Below, in pieces: positions 1-9,001 of a stretch of DNA of 53,373 bases. Position numbers and translations under genes: made by a program. Position 1 is the first letter of the stretch; each line of letters opens with the position of its first letter. The notes under the pieces are model-generated. The model worked only from the letters and a program-made list of their open reading frames with translations. It did no database searches and was not told the DNA's origin. This DNA comes from an uncultured Gammaproteobacteria bacterium (lineage in GTDB: Bacteria; Pseudomonadota; Gammaproteobacteria; GCA-001735895): the NCBI GenBank assembly GCA_937894085.1, contig CALCSG010000397.1, positions 1 to 53,373 of the forward strand, read 5' to 3'.

Positions 1-1754
1 TGGATATAACCAGTGCATTTTTAAATAACATTGATACCGATGATGTTGTGCGCTTCAAAATTCGTGTTTCGGTTACAGGGGGTGGTGAAGGTTATGCTAA
101 ATTACAGATTGATTATGACTCTGATCAGGCAGTTATTCAGGACGAATGGTTGCCGCAGAATTGTATTGATGCAGCAAAAGGTATGTACGATGGGTTTGCT
201 ACAGGCACTGTGGCTTGTACCTCGATACCCGCGAATGTTGAAGGGGGTTGTACGACAATTGAGGGCATCAGGGTTTGTGAAAATAATTTAGATCCATCTC
301 CATTCCCCGGCATAACAAATATGTTCAATACGATTTCGCCTTTGTGTAATGAGGCAACGGTTGATGTGGATTATGATTATTATGATGGAACATTTTGTTG
401 GACCAATGAACATGGCGTAGAAACTTGTGCCGAGAGTGGCAATATAAGTGACACCTGTACTGCATTGGAAAGTGATCCTCAATGCGGATTTATATCATCA
501 CAATGTGTTGAAGACTCAAGAGCTGATGATGGTACCTGTTATGTCACAGAAGAGACCTGGGATTGTGGCGTTGATGTTCCTATAGATGACGTGGAGTCCA
601 CGACAACTTATGATTGTGTCGGGCCTGTGCGCTGCATGGGATCAGACTGTCTAAATCCTGCAGAGCCAGAATCAGCCTCTTTTACAGAAACGGCGGCCTT
701 GTTAAATGCCGCACAGTTCATGACACAGGATATGAATTGTACCCCTGTTACTACTAACGCAAATGTAACCTGCGAAGTATTTGGGGGCGATGATTTCTAT
801 TGCAAAAAAGCCGTAGGGGGTATTGTTGATTGTTGTGATGTGCCAACTCAGGTTTCATTGGCTAACTATGTGGCAGCTCTGATGGCCATGGGTAAGCTTG
901 ATAGCTCGTTGATGGCCATACAAAATGGCAACGCCTTAGTTGGAGCCTACCAGACCATGCATAATGCGGTCGGTAATTCTTTAACCACTGTGACAAAGCC
1001 GTTTACCAGTTATATAGAAAATATATCAGGTCATGTAACCGAGTTTTTTGAACCGGTAACTGCATTTATGGATGAGATGAAGCAGAAATTATCAGATGCA
1101 GTCTCTGAAATAATTACCGACATGGTAGGTGATTCAGCTACTACAACAGCTGGTTCAGCCGTAGCTTCAGATGGAGCAAGTGAGATCATGTCAAACATGA
1201 GTTCAGCGGCCAGCACCATGATGGCAGTTTATGCCTATTACCAGGTAGCCATGATGGTCATCCAGCTTGTATATGAATGCGAAGAAAGTGAATATGAGCT
1301 GGCGGCTAAAAGGGATCTAAAGTCATGTAACAAAATAGGTAGTTATTGTCATGATGATACAATCTTTGGATGCCTCGAAAAAAGGACAACTTATTGTTGT
1401 TATAACTCGCCACTCTCTCGTATTATCAGTGATCAGGTCAGGCCTCAAGTAAGACCCTATGGATCAGTGAAAAATCCAGATTGTGGCGGAATCGATATGA
1501 ATGAAATTGCCAGTATAGACTGGTCACAGATTGATCTCAGTGAGTGGACTGCGATATTAAAATTGACCGATGTGGCCCCAGATATAGCTACTATGAATTT
1601 GGAGACCTTGACTGGATCCGGCAGTGATTTAAATATAGATGGCACTAGACTTAACGCAGGAGATAGAGCTGTTCAAAGGTTTGATGGATTGGATATCGAT
1701 GAAATTCGTATAGATGTAAATAATAACACCGTTGTAATTCCTTCTGGGCAATAA
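1..1754 (+). CDS. traN: TraN-like mating-pair stabilization protein, truncated at the left window edge
   Basis: Frame is open from the window edge (the 48 GTG is an internal codon). Cys-rich protein with SCNKIGSYCHDDTIFGCLEKRTTYCCYNSPLSRI, typical of TraN C-termini. Confidence 0.8.
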   Translation, partial: DITSAFLNNIDTDDVVRFKIRVSVTGGGEGYAKLQIDYDSDQAVIQDEWLPQNCIDAAKGMYDGFATGTVACTSIPANVEGGCTTIEGIRVCENNLDPSPFPGITNMFNTISPLCNEATVDVDYDYYDGTFCWTNEHGVETCAESGNISDTCTALESDPQCGFISSQCVEDSRADDGTCYVTEETWDCGVDVPIDDVESTTTYDCVGPVRCMGSDCLNPAEPESASFTETAALLNAAQFMTQDMNCTPVTTNANVTCEVFGGDDFYCKKAVGGIVDCCDVPTQVSLANYVAALMAMGKLDSSLMAIQNGNALVGAYQTMHNAVGNSLTTVTKPFTSYIENISGHVTEFFEPVTAFMDEMKQKLSDAVSEIITDMVGDSATTTAGSAVASDGASEIMSNMSSAASTMMAVYAYYQVAMMVIQLVYECEESEYELAAKRDLKSCNKIGSYCHDDTIFGCLEKRTTYCCYNSPLSRIISDQVRPQVRPYGSVKNPDCGGIDMNEIASIDWSQIDLSEWTAILKLTDVAPDIATMNLETLTGSGSDLNIDGTRLNAGDRAVQRFDGLDIDEIRIDVNNNTVVIPSGQ

Positions 1755-1970
1755 TGTTTAAAGATCAGTTAGCCTAAATCAGTTAAAAAATAGAGTTACT
1801 TAAAAAAAGCCGATAAGAATGGAACAGTGTTATGGGTAGAAGCGGGATATGAAGGCCCCTTTCAATTTAATATAAGAAATTCTGACTGATAGGGGACATT
1901 AACAATTTTGCTGAGAAATTTTCTTACCAGTAAATTTCTGTAATTGAATTATTTACATCAACGGCTGGAA

Positions 1971-2432
1971 AGTGCCATTATGTAGACATGTCAATTATGT
2001 GGAGTTAACAGGAACTGCTGACCTAAAACCCTTGCTACACAATGCTTTTAGCGTTGTCTGCCTGAGTATAACTCAACATAGTTTCAACGCACTCAAGTTA
2101 TGCTGCTCCATCACATGAGATAACCATGAGCTATATTCAGAACTTTCAAATCTTAAATAAATTTGTTTATTGATTTGGCCGCGAAAATGTTTAGTCAGCC
2201 ACCGCAACGTTTAGGCAGATCTTGCAACCGGAAATGAATGAAAAAACACTATCTCGTCTGGAGTCGATTGAAACTACCCCAGGACAATTTCAGTCATCAG
2301 ACTCTCTAATAGCATTCCTACAGACGCTATATTTATGTAGACATCACATCGGGTTAAATGGTGAAAATACAGGGCCAGCGTGGTGATTTTCAAAAGAACT
2401 CCACATAATTGACATGTCTACATAAGTGCCAT
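1971..2432. mobile_element. MITE-like non-autonomous element: 28-bp perfect terminal inverted repeats with 8-bp flanking direct repeats
   Basis: TATGTAGACATGTCAATTATGTGGAGTT at 1979-2006 and its exact reverse complement at 2397-2424. AGTGCCAT flanks directly at 1971-1978 and 2425-2432. No internal ORF of note. Confidence 0.8.
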
Positions 2433-2746
2433 AAGCGGATATTCAAGCCCGTATTTCAGCGCTTTGAACCACCAAATCTAATAGGGGTAGAAGATGCAGT
2501 TTACGATACGCTCGTCCAACTTACCGTCAAAGAACTTGTTCAGTTCGCGAGCATTGGACTTGGCATTGGCCTTCGCTCGATTGCGCGGCAACAACCGATT
2601 CGCTAAGCGATGAATCGGTAATCGCTTGACTAGCCTGATTTGTTTGTCGGTCGATGCAAATATCTAATCCAATTGACGAAGCTGACAAGAACAGTTGATC
2701 GCCATTCATAGACGGATAGCCAAAAAGCGTTAAGTCCAACAGACTG

Positions 2747-5377
2747 CTAAATCAGTTCTTCCTGGGTGACTCGATCACCTTTCGCTCTCCAGCACCTCAA
2801 CTCAGGCAGAATGACACCGAGCAGGCCCTCCCCATGGTCGGAGGTTGCGGAGATCCGAAGATGCTTGGACGCCACGATCCCTGCTTTGCTTTTAAGGTTC
2901 ACGTGACTGCTAACCAGAATGCGATCCCAGTCGGGATCATTTGCCTGTGCCACCGTCTTCTTGTCCCGAATGGCATCTGGCAAGTGGAATTTCCCGGACG
3001 GCAAGGTCTTGGCTCGCAACGCTTCCCTTTGTGGACCGATAGCGCCCGTATGCAGACCCGCATGGACACAAAAGTAGGTGCCATCGTCGTAGTACCAAGG
3101 CAAGGACGCCAAGAACCGGAAATGAGCCAGTGGGAATTTGCGCTCGAAGCTCGCCAGGTCATGGGCGCCATAGGCCGCCGGTGTACTTCCGCCATAATTC
3201 CAATAGCGCGATGCCCAGCGATCGTACCAGTCCCCGTCGGCTTTATCCCCCGGCCAGCCCAGCGAACGCAGGAGGGCCAAATCGTGATTGCCCAGAATGG
3301 GGAAGAAGCGGTCCGGACGCTCCGAACGGAGTTCTATCATGCGATCGAGCACTTGAGGAATCTGGGGGCCATTGTCCACATAGTCACCCAGAACAACGAT
3401 GCGTGCCTCCGGAAAGTCCGCATCCACCCGGCTGAGTAGCTTTTCAAACAGATCCAGATGACCGTGAACATCGGCGACGGCAAACAAAGGCGATTCGCAG
3501 GGTCCAGCGGCCGTTGTCTGCTGAGCCTGTTGCACGAGTCTACCGGCCAGTGAACGAATCTCGCGGTGTTGAGGCAGCGTCTCGAGCCAGTGCGAAGGGA
3601 CGGCATCTACTCCACCCGCAGCACCCAGCAGTGCGCCGGTGAGGCAGGCCACGGAATCAGAGTCACCCTTGATCCGAGCCGCCTTCTCCACCGCCAGCTC
3701 GAAGTTCGATGACCAACGCAACGCGGCAGCCACCGCGAGTCCAAGGGCGCTGCCCGAGCGCCAGCCGCCATCACCCGGTGGAATCATCCTTTCATCCAGC
3801 CAATCCCCACCCCTTGCGGCCCATGCGACTGCAGCCCGCAGACTCTCAGCCACTGTGCCACCCTGGTTCCAAGGACCGGTGAGATGTTCAATCGCCTCCA
3901 GTACCAGTTCGGCACTCCAGTGACCAGTATCCAAAATCCGTTGCACCATCCAGGCACCGGCCATGGCAGCCTCCACGGCGTTCGGGTGGGCGTGGGTAGT
4001 ACGTGCCGAAATGCGGGCGGCTCGAAGCAGGTCTTCTCCCTCAAAAGCCAAGGCCAAGGGAACCACCCGCATCACGGCTCCACACCCGTCAGATGAATCG
4101 ACACCGCTGCTGTTCCAGTCTCGGCTGGCCTCGAAGTTGCGAACCCCAGTCAGGCAGGTGTTCCCTGGGGCGGTGCTTGGGGTGAGGGGGTCGTGGAGCC
4201 ATCTCAGGAAAGCTTCTCCCACCTCTGAGCCAAAGCGGTACGGATCGAGTTGTCCAGCGCCGTGCGCCAAGATCGCCTCGCCCAGGTACAGGGACATGTG
4301 CGTGTCATCAGTCCAGTTGCCCAATTCTACCGGCCGCGTGCGTACGCTTCTGTCGCTAACGAACTCCAATGAGGCACCGAAGCGATCGCCGCAGGCATGA
4401 CCCAGCATGGCACCCTGAGCCCGATTCTCGATCCTGTCAGCGTTGCGTTCTTTCGAATCTCGGAAATTCGTCCGGCGGAAGGCGGACAGATGAATCAGGC
4501 GTCCACGCGCCTGTAGCGCGCCCCCAGTAATTTCAGGCGATTCCAGGCGCAGATCTTCACCCTCTCCAACCGCTCGGTAGCGCGAGATGCCGGTCTGACC
4601 CACGGCCCGTAGGAAAGCCTGGATATCGGGAAGCGTGCCTTGTTCCGGCCGCGGTTCCTCATCCAGTGCGTCCAACGCATAACTATGGATCAGCTTTGGG
4701 TACAGTTTGGCCAGTGTCTGTGGATAATCGAACAGCTCCAAGCCCCGGATTTCTCCATGGATGACGAATACGGCACCAATCTGATCAGGAAGGGGCTTGA
4801 TGGCATCCACAAAGCCGTCCAATTGCGCCTGGCGATCCTCATACAAAGCTGCTACCGCCTCGGTCGCAGAGTGGCTGCCCATACGTTGGCTTTTTTGGCG
4901 AATATCGGCCCAGACCTCATCCTGGCGGGAGCGCCTATCGCCGCGCTGTCGCAGCGACTCGGTAACCTGATCCGCTTTTCTTGCTCTGCCAGCCGCATAG
5001 AAGGTTCGCGATGCGGAGTGAAACGCCGGACTAGACTCAGACCAACGGCCCGCCTCGACACAGGAGACAGGGATCGTCGTTACCTGATGAGCTGACCCCA
5101 GGATGGTCAGGTTCAATACACGGTTCTGCTTGGCCCCCACCAACTCTTCACCATCCACGAGCAGCACCGCGTGATCGCTGTTATTGTGCAACAGCAATTC
5201 CGGCACACTGCCACTGTCAGACACCTCGGTGATTCTGACCTCGACGTGCGCGAGGGCTTCATCCAAGGTCAGGTAGTCCGGTTTCCCTTGCTTGGACAGC
5301 ACCAGAGGTACCACCGACATTGATTCCCGATGAATGGCAGCGGCCGGCTGCAGCGATGATAGATGTTCTTGCAACAT
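2747..5377 (-). CDS. ARPP-1 domain + ADP-ribosylglycohydrolase + calcineurin-like PPP phosphatase fusion
   Basis: N-terminal LLVDGEELVGAKQNRVLNLTIL...IPVSCVEAGRW (ARPP-1-like). Middle QGAMLGHACGDRFGASLEF...NWTDDTHMSLYL...ARTTHAHPNAVEAA (ADP-ribosylglycohydrolase). C-terminal ADVHGHLDLFEKLL...VVLGDYVDNGPQ...ILGNHDLALLR...FCVHAG (PPP phosphatase). Confidence 0.85.
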   Translation of the reverse strand: MLQEHLSSLQPAAAIHRESMSVVPLVLSKQGKPDYLTLDEALAHVEVRITEVSDSGSVPELLLHNNSDHAVLLVDGEELVGAKQNRVLNLTILGSAHQVTTIPVSCVEAGRWSESSPAFHSASRTFYAAGRARKADQVTESLRQRGDRRSRQDEVWADIRQKSQRMGSHSATEAVAALYEDRQAQLDGFVDAIKPLPDQIGAVFVIHGEIRGLELFDYPQTLAKLYPKLIHSYALDALDEEPRPEQGTLPDIQAFLRAVGQTGISRYRAVGEGEDLRLESPEITGGALQARGRLIHLSAFRRTNFRDSKERNADRIENRAQGAMLGHACGDRFGASLEFVSDRSVRTRPVELGNWTDDTHMSLYLGEAILAHGAGQLDPYRFGSEVGEAFLRWLHDPLTPSTAPGNTCLTGVRNFEASRDWNSSGVDSSDGCGAVMRVVPLALAFEGEDLLRAARISARTTHAHPNAVEAAMAGAWMVQRILDTGHWSAELVLEAIEHLTGPWNQGGTVAESLRAAVAWAARGGDWLDERMIPPGDGGWRSGSALGLAVAAALRWSSNFELAVEKAARIKGDSDSVACLTGALLGAAGGVDAVPSHWLETLPQHREIRSLAGRLVQQAQQTTAAGPCESPLFAVADVHGHLDLFEKLLSRVDADFPEARIVVLGDYVDNGPQIPQVLDRMIELRSERPDRFFPILGNHDLALLRSLGWPGDKADGDWYDRWASRYWNYGGSTPAAYGAHDLASFERKFPLAHFRFLASLPWYYDDGTYFCVHAGLHTGAIGPQREALRAKTLPSGKFHLPDAIRDKKTVAQANDPDWDRILVSSHVNLKSKAGIVASKHLRISATSDHGEGLLGVILPELRCWRAKGDRVTQEELI

Positions 5378-5416
5378 GGATGGCTTCCTTGAGTTGTTGA
5401 GCTGTTGGTGTTCTGC

Positions 5417-6091
5417 TCAATACTGGATTGACTGGGTGCGGAAGGAGGGCTTGCCTACCTGAGCCGCCAGGGGATTCATAGCTGTCATCGTGGCCTGCGG
5501 TTTTTGAAAGTCCTGCTGGCCGGAACATGCTGGAATCAATTCCACGTGGATTGGTTGATGAAGCGCTTTTCCGATACGCTCAAGTACCAACTTCTTGCGG
5601 TCCGTGCTGCTATGGGTGCAGAGAAGCCACTGCCCGAGGCGCTTCTGGGCATACTTAGGATATGGCTTCGTGCTGACGAGCGGGATTTTGCATTCGTTGA
5701 ACCCGAGTGCGCGCACCCGCTCCACCCCCAGCATCTCAATGGTATCGACAAAGGCTGCAGCAGCCGTGGGCCTTTGAATGACGCGACCACTCGAAAGGGT
5801 AATGCGTAGATTCCGCTTCGGGCCCTTGGTATGCGAAGGCGTTGGAGATGCTGGATCCACCTTCACTCGTTCCCGTGTCTTCAGGTCGATTCCCGAGCTC
5901 CATTCATCCTTCATGGCTGCGAGTTTCTCCGAGAAAATCTTTAGCTGCATACCCGCTTCCATTATGCACTTGGCGTCTTGGTAGTGGCTTTTACGGAATG
6001 CAGCGCTCCCTTCGTGATTGAGCTGTGCCTCCACTGAGGCGATTTCCTCCAGCACCTGATCCAGAGATTTGCTTACGCTATCGTGTTTCAA
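5417..6091 (-). CDS. Hypothetical protein; C-terminal half resembles a small conserved domain (NLRITLSSGRVIQRPTAAAAFVDTIEMLG...YAQKRLGQWLLCTHSSTDRK) that I associate with defence-neighbourhood proteins
   Basis: Intact ORF between the fusion gene and the regulator, same strand. Confidence 0.6.
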   Translation of the reverse strand: MKHDSVSKSLDQVLEEIASVEAQLNHEGSAAFRKSHYQDAKCIMEAGMQLKIFSEKLAAMKDEWSSGIDLKTRERVKVDPASPTPSHTKGPKRNLRITLSSGRVIQRPTAAAAFVDTIEMLGVERVRALGFNECKIPLVSTKPYPKYAQKRLGQWLLCTHSSTDRKKLVLERIGKALHQPIHVELIPACSGQQDFQKPQATMTAMNPLAAQVGKPSFRTQSIQY

Positions 6092-6228
6092 GGATGTTCT
6101 CCTAATTTGTCTTTCGTGTCGTTGCGCCCTAACAATCTGAGAGCAGCCGGTGGTGGTTTGTTAAGTCCGGAATAAGGGCCTGTTCCCCCAGACCGAACAC
6201 AAATGTTTAGCAGTGCTCTCGTACAGGG

Positions 6229-6960
6229 TCAGATGCCCATCTTCTCCAGCCAGTCTCGTAGGTCGCCCGGGTCTTCGGTCACGTAATTGGCACCAGCTTC
6301 CACGACCAGATCGGCGACATGTGGCGATTTATCCATCGTGTAAATAACGATGGGAACATCAGACCCCCTCTTGCGAATCGTGCTCGCGAGATTCATACCC
6401 GCCCGTTTGTTCAGCACGTCTTCTTCAATACGGGCCAAGTCCGAGACCACAATATGTGGACGTGCGCGCTCCAGCAGGGCCAGTGCCTGATCGGTGGAGT
6501 AGGCACGAAGCACAGCAACGCCGCGAGAGGCCAGCCATTCGTAAAATTCCAAATCCGATTCCGGATCATCGTTAACAGCAAGCACCAGACGGCGCGTTTC
6601 AGGAAACACCTGACTGATTTGTGAGCCAATTAGTCGAGGCCCCGCGATCTGCTTGTTGTCTATGAGGTCAAGCAGGGCCTTCTCGTCTGCGTCTCTGCTC
6701 CATGCCGCAATTTTCGCCAGTGACCACCCGCTGGTCGCCAGTTCGCGGGCGACAACCAGTTCCCGCAATTGGCGAATACCGAAGATGGCCTCTTTGCCCT
6801 TCCGTTTCGGAGGGGTCAGCAACTGCTTGAGGACGTAGTAACGCACAAGCCTTGCTGTTGGGCGTTGGTCCATGTGGCCGAGCTCTTCTAGCCAGTCTGC
6901 GGCCGCATCGGCGAGTTCCACCGCCGTTCCTTCCTGCCAATTTTTGTCACGTTTGCTCAT
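6229..6960 (-). CDS. MerR-like HTH domain fused to a C-terminal response-regulator receiver-like domain
   Basis: N-terminal TARLVRYYVLKQLLTPPKRKGKEAIFGIRQLRELVVARELATSGWSLAKIA (MerR-like); C-terminal RRLVLAVNDDPESDLEFYEWLASRGVAVLRAYSTDQALALLERARPHIVVSDL...GADYV-like receiver fold. Confidence 0.7.
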   Translation of the reverse strand: MSKRDKNWQEGTAVELADAAADWLEELGHMDQRPTARLVRYYVLKQLLTPPKRKGKEAIFGIRQLRELVVARELATSGWSLAKIAAWSRDADEKALLDLIDNKQIAGPRLIGSQISQVFPETRRLVLAVNDDPESDLEFYEWLASRGVAVLRAYSTDQALALLERARPHIVVSDLARIEEDVLNKRAGMNLASTIRKRGSDVPIVIYTMDKSPHVADLVVEAGANYVTEDPGDLRDWLEKMGI

Positions 6961-6966
6961 TTCGAT

Positions 6967-7001
6967 AACACTTATACTGTTACGTTGGCAGTTAGTGTAA
7001 G
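6967..7001 (-). promoter_or_regulatory. Candidate MerR-type operator/promoter for the minus-strand operon
   Basis: Minus-strand TTACAC-18 nt-TATAAG just upstream of the start at 6960. Dyad ACACTTATACTG (6968-6979) / CAGTTAGTGT (6989-6998) spans the spacer. Confidence 0.55.
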
Positions 7002-7071
7002 CTTAAGTGGTCGAAAGTCAACCTGTATTTCTCGATCGAAGCGTACACTCTCACATGATGGCCCAATTCGT

Positions 7072-7087
7072 TGACACTATAGTGTCA
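7072..7087. promoter_or_regulatory. Perfect 16-bp palindrome TGACACTATAGTGTCA, candidate operator
   Basis: Direct reading; the sequence equals its own reverse complement. Confidence 0.6.
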
Positions 7088-7260
7088 TCATTGAGGGGCG
7101 ATTTTGTTGCCTTTTTGAAGTCACGAATACAGGGCATGCTGTGTGACTTAGGCTTTGACATTCGTCCATCGAGATTCTCGTGTTCGTCTATATTGGGTCG
7201 TTATCCAGCCAATTTAATATAGACCATTAACGATGACTGTGGACAATCCACGGGCGCAGA

Positions 7261-8043
7261 TCACACAATGACGGGGGATTTAATGAGTTCCGATTCTTTA
7301 CCCGCTTGAACCAACTCAGGATGCTGTTCTGATGTATCAACAGGAGCATGCTCATTAACTTCCTGCTCTTTTCCCTTTTTAGTGGCTGCATCGCGAGCTC
7401 TAATTTCAAGATTGATAATTTGAGCGGCAAATTTCATTAGACGGCGCTGCCATTTATAAGATTCCTGCTTCTTTTGAACATCGCTAATGCCGTTGAAAAT
7501 CCATGCGGAGTCCATCAGCAGCATAAGTTTATCCAGCTGAGATACCAGCCTTAAAAAATTATTAGCGCGTGGAGAATCAATCAGCAATTTGTATTTACGT
7601 GGATTTGAGTATTTAACATCCGTATCAATACCATCATTTTCCAGAATAACTTTGATTCGAGATTGCTCATCAATCAGATCTTGTTCAATTTCGATAAATT
7701 TTTCATCAATATAATCGTCTATTTCCTGTACGGTTTCATCGCTGTCTGTGAGGATATGCAAAACCACAGAGATTGAGTAAAAAGACCCTTTCAGCCTCAT
7801 AAAGCTTCGATCGATGACACGTTGAGCCTGGAGACTCTGGAATTCAACAGTGCGCTCTATAGTTGCTCTTGATACATCCCTGGCACTACCGGATTGTTTT
7901 TCAACGTCGTTATCCTGGATTTGCCCGTAAAAATAACGTGACTTTGGAGTTTTCTTATTGGAGGCCTGTTTACTATTATTTTGTTGCGCACCTTTACTGG
8001 TAGTAGGTTGAGTCGCAGTTTTTGATTTCTCTTTAGTTGCCAT
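7261..8043 (-). CDS. Conserved ICE protein, possibly AcaB/DUF1845 or PFL_4669-like
   Basis: Intact 260-aa ORF next to the DNA-metabolism core; overall pattern (RVIDRSFMRLKGSFYSISVVLHILTDSDETVQEIDDYIDEKF) recalls this ICE family. Confidence 0.55.
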   Translation of the reverse strand: MATKEKSKTATQPTTSKGAQQNNSKQASNKKTPKSRYFYGQIQDNDVEKQSGSARDVSRATIERTVEFQSLQAQRVIDRSFMRLKGSFYSISVVLHILTDSDETVQEIDDYIDEKFIEIEQDLIDEQSRIKVILENDGIDTDVKYSNPRKYKLLIDSPRANNFLRLVSQLDKLMLLMDSAWIFNGISDVQKKQESYKWQRRLMKFAAQIINLEIRARDAATKKGKEQEVNEHAPVDTSEQHPELVQAGKESELIKSPVIV

Positions 8044-8329
8044 AATTCATCTCCTGTATTTACCTGGCAAGAGTATCATTAATAAAGGTCTTAACAATTC
8101 GATAGAAAGCACCGAAAAGGGGTTTAAAAAACAGGGGGGCTTTAAGGCTTGCTAATAATAAGCACCTGAATTATATTCATAGTGTTCTTTGTCGCTTCGC
8201 GACATTACTTAGGCAGCTGTCCTAACTAAATAATCAGCATTACGTGGTCTTCTGACCTTTTCCCAAACGGGGGGTATTTCCTCCTTTTGGGTCGAATTTC
8301 GCCTCCTTCTTTCGTAAGTGAGGTGATTC

Positions 8330-8656
8330 ATGAATCCAATATATATAATAAACATAATTACGCTTTTAGCCGTAACTATTATTGTCGGTTTTATTCTTAT
8401 TAAGGCTCTCGAAGTTTCTCTGAAATTTTTCAGCGGATCTGTCTGGGGTTTAAACGTTATTTTCAATCGACGTAAATTAAATGAAGTAAAATCTAAACCC
8501 GCTCTTGTCCAGGCTAAGCGCAAGGATAAGAGTAAAGAATCTGTAAAATCTTCAGATTTACCCAAAACCATTCAGGTCACTAAATTTCAGCTTGATCATG
8601 ACTGGTCTGAATATGAGTCCCCTGCCTATTTAAGGAAGGGAGTTATGATTCATTAA
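8330..8656 (+). CDS. Small membrane-anchored hypothetical protein
   Basis: 108-aa ORF with N-terminal hydrophobic helix, preceded by GTGAGGTGATTC. Confidence 0.5.
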   Translation: MNPIYIINIITLLAVTIIVGFILIKALEVSLKFFSGSVWGLNVIFNRRKLNEVKSKPALVQAKRKDKSKESVKSSDLPKTIQVTKFQLDHDWSEYESPAYLRKGVMIH

Positions 8657-8740
8657 CCCTTTTGGGGCACTTGCTCCCTATAGGGTGCTGGTGCCCCTAT
8701 ATTTTAGGTTTTCCAGTTTCACTGATATTCGGCTGTCTTT

Positions 8741-8791
8741 ATGACACTTCTCTAAATCGACCTTGCGCAGGTGGCTCTAGAGAAGTGTTAT
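8741..8791. other. Long imperfect inverted repeat with inner hairpin
   Basis: ATGACACTTCTCTA (8741-8754) pairs with TAGAGAAGTGTTAT (8778-8791) at 13/14 positions; inner CCT-TGCGC-AGG. Confidence 0.6.
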
Positions 8792-8905
8792 AAAGCATCC
8801 GGGTAATACCCTACACCTCTCTTTTAAAAAAACCTTCAAAGGATGAAATTCAATTAAGCTTCATCGGCTTAACCGAATTGTGTCATTTTGATACATGCAT
8901 AGTGA

Positions 8906-9001
8906 TAGCTGGTCACTTCAAATATTCAGCAATTTTACCCTCTGGGCGTATCAAGCCTATGAGGGCTGGTATGTCCGTAACTTTTATTAATGGAGATACC
9001 T
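8906..9001 (+). promoter_or_regulatory. Leader element A upstream of the CobS-like gene
   Basis: TAGCTGGTCACTTCAAATATTCAGCA followed by ACCCTC...GAGGG; same layout as the other leader copies. Confidence 0.6.

Noticed and set aside
2834-5095. Plus-strand ORFs (e.g. 2834-3439, 3963-4400, 4640-5095) opposite the 876-aa gene
   Set aside because: Antisense shadow ORFs in a GC-rich coding region; no recognisable domains, while the minus-strand frame carries three clear domain families.
8209-8571. Minus-strand ORF 8209-8571
   Set aside because: Overlaps the plus-strand 8330-8656 ORF, which has a better translation signal and a membrane-helix N-terminus; no recognisable domain on the minus strand.
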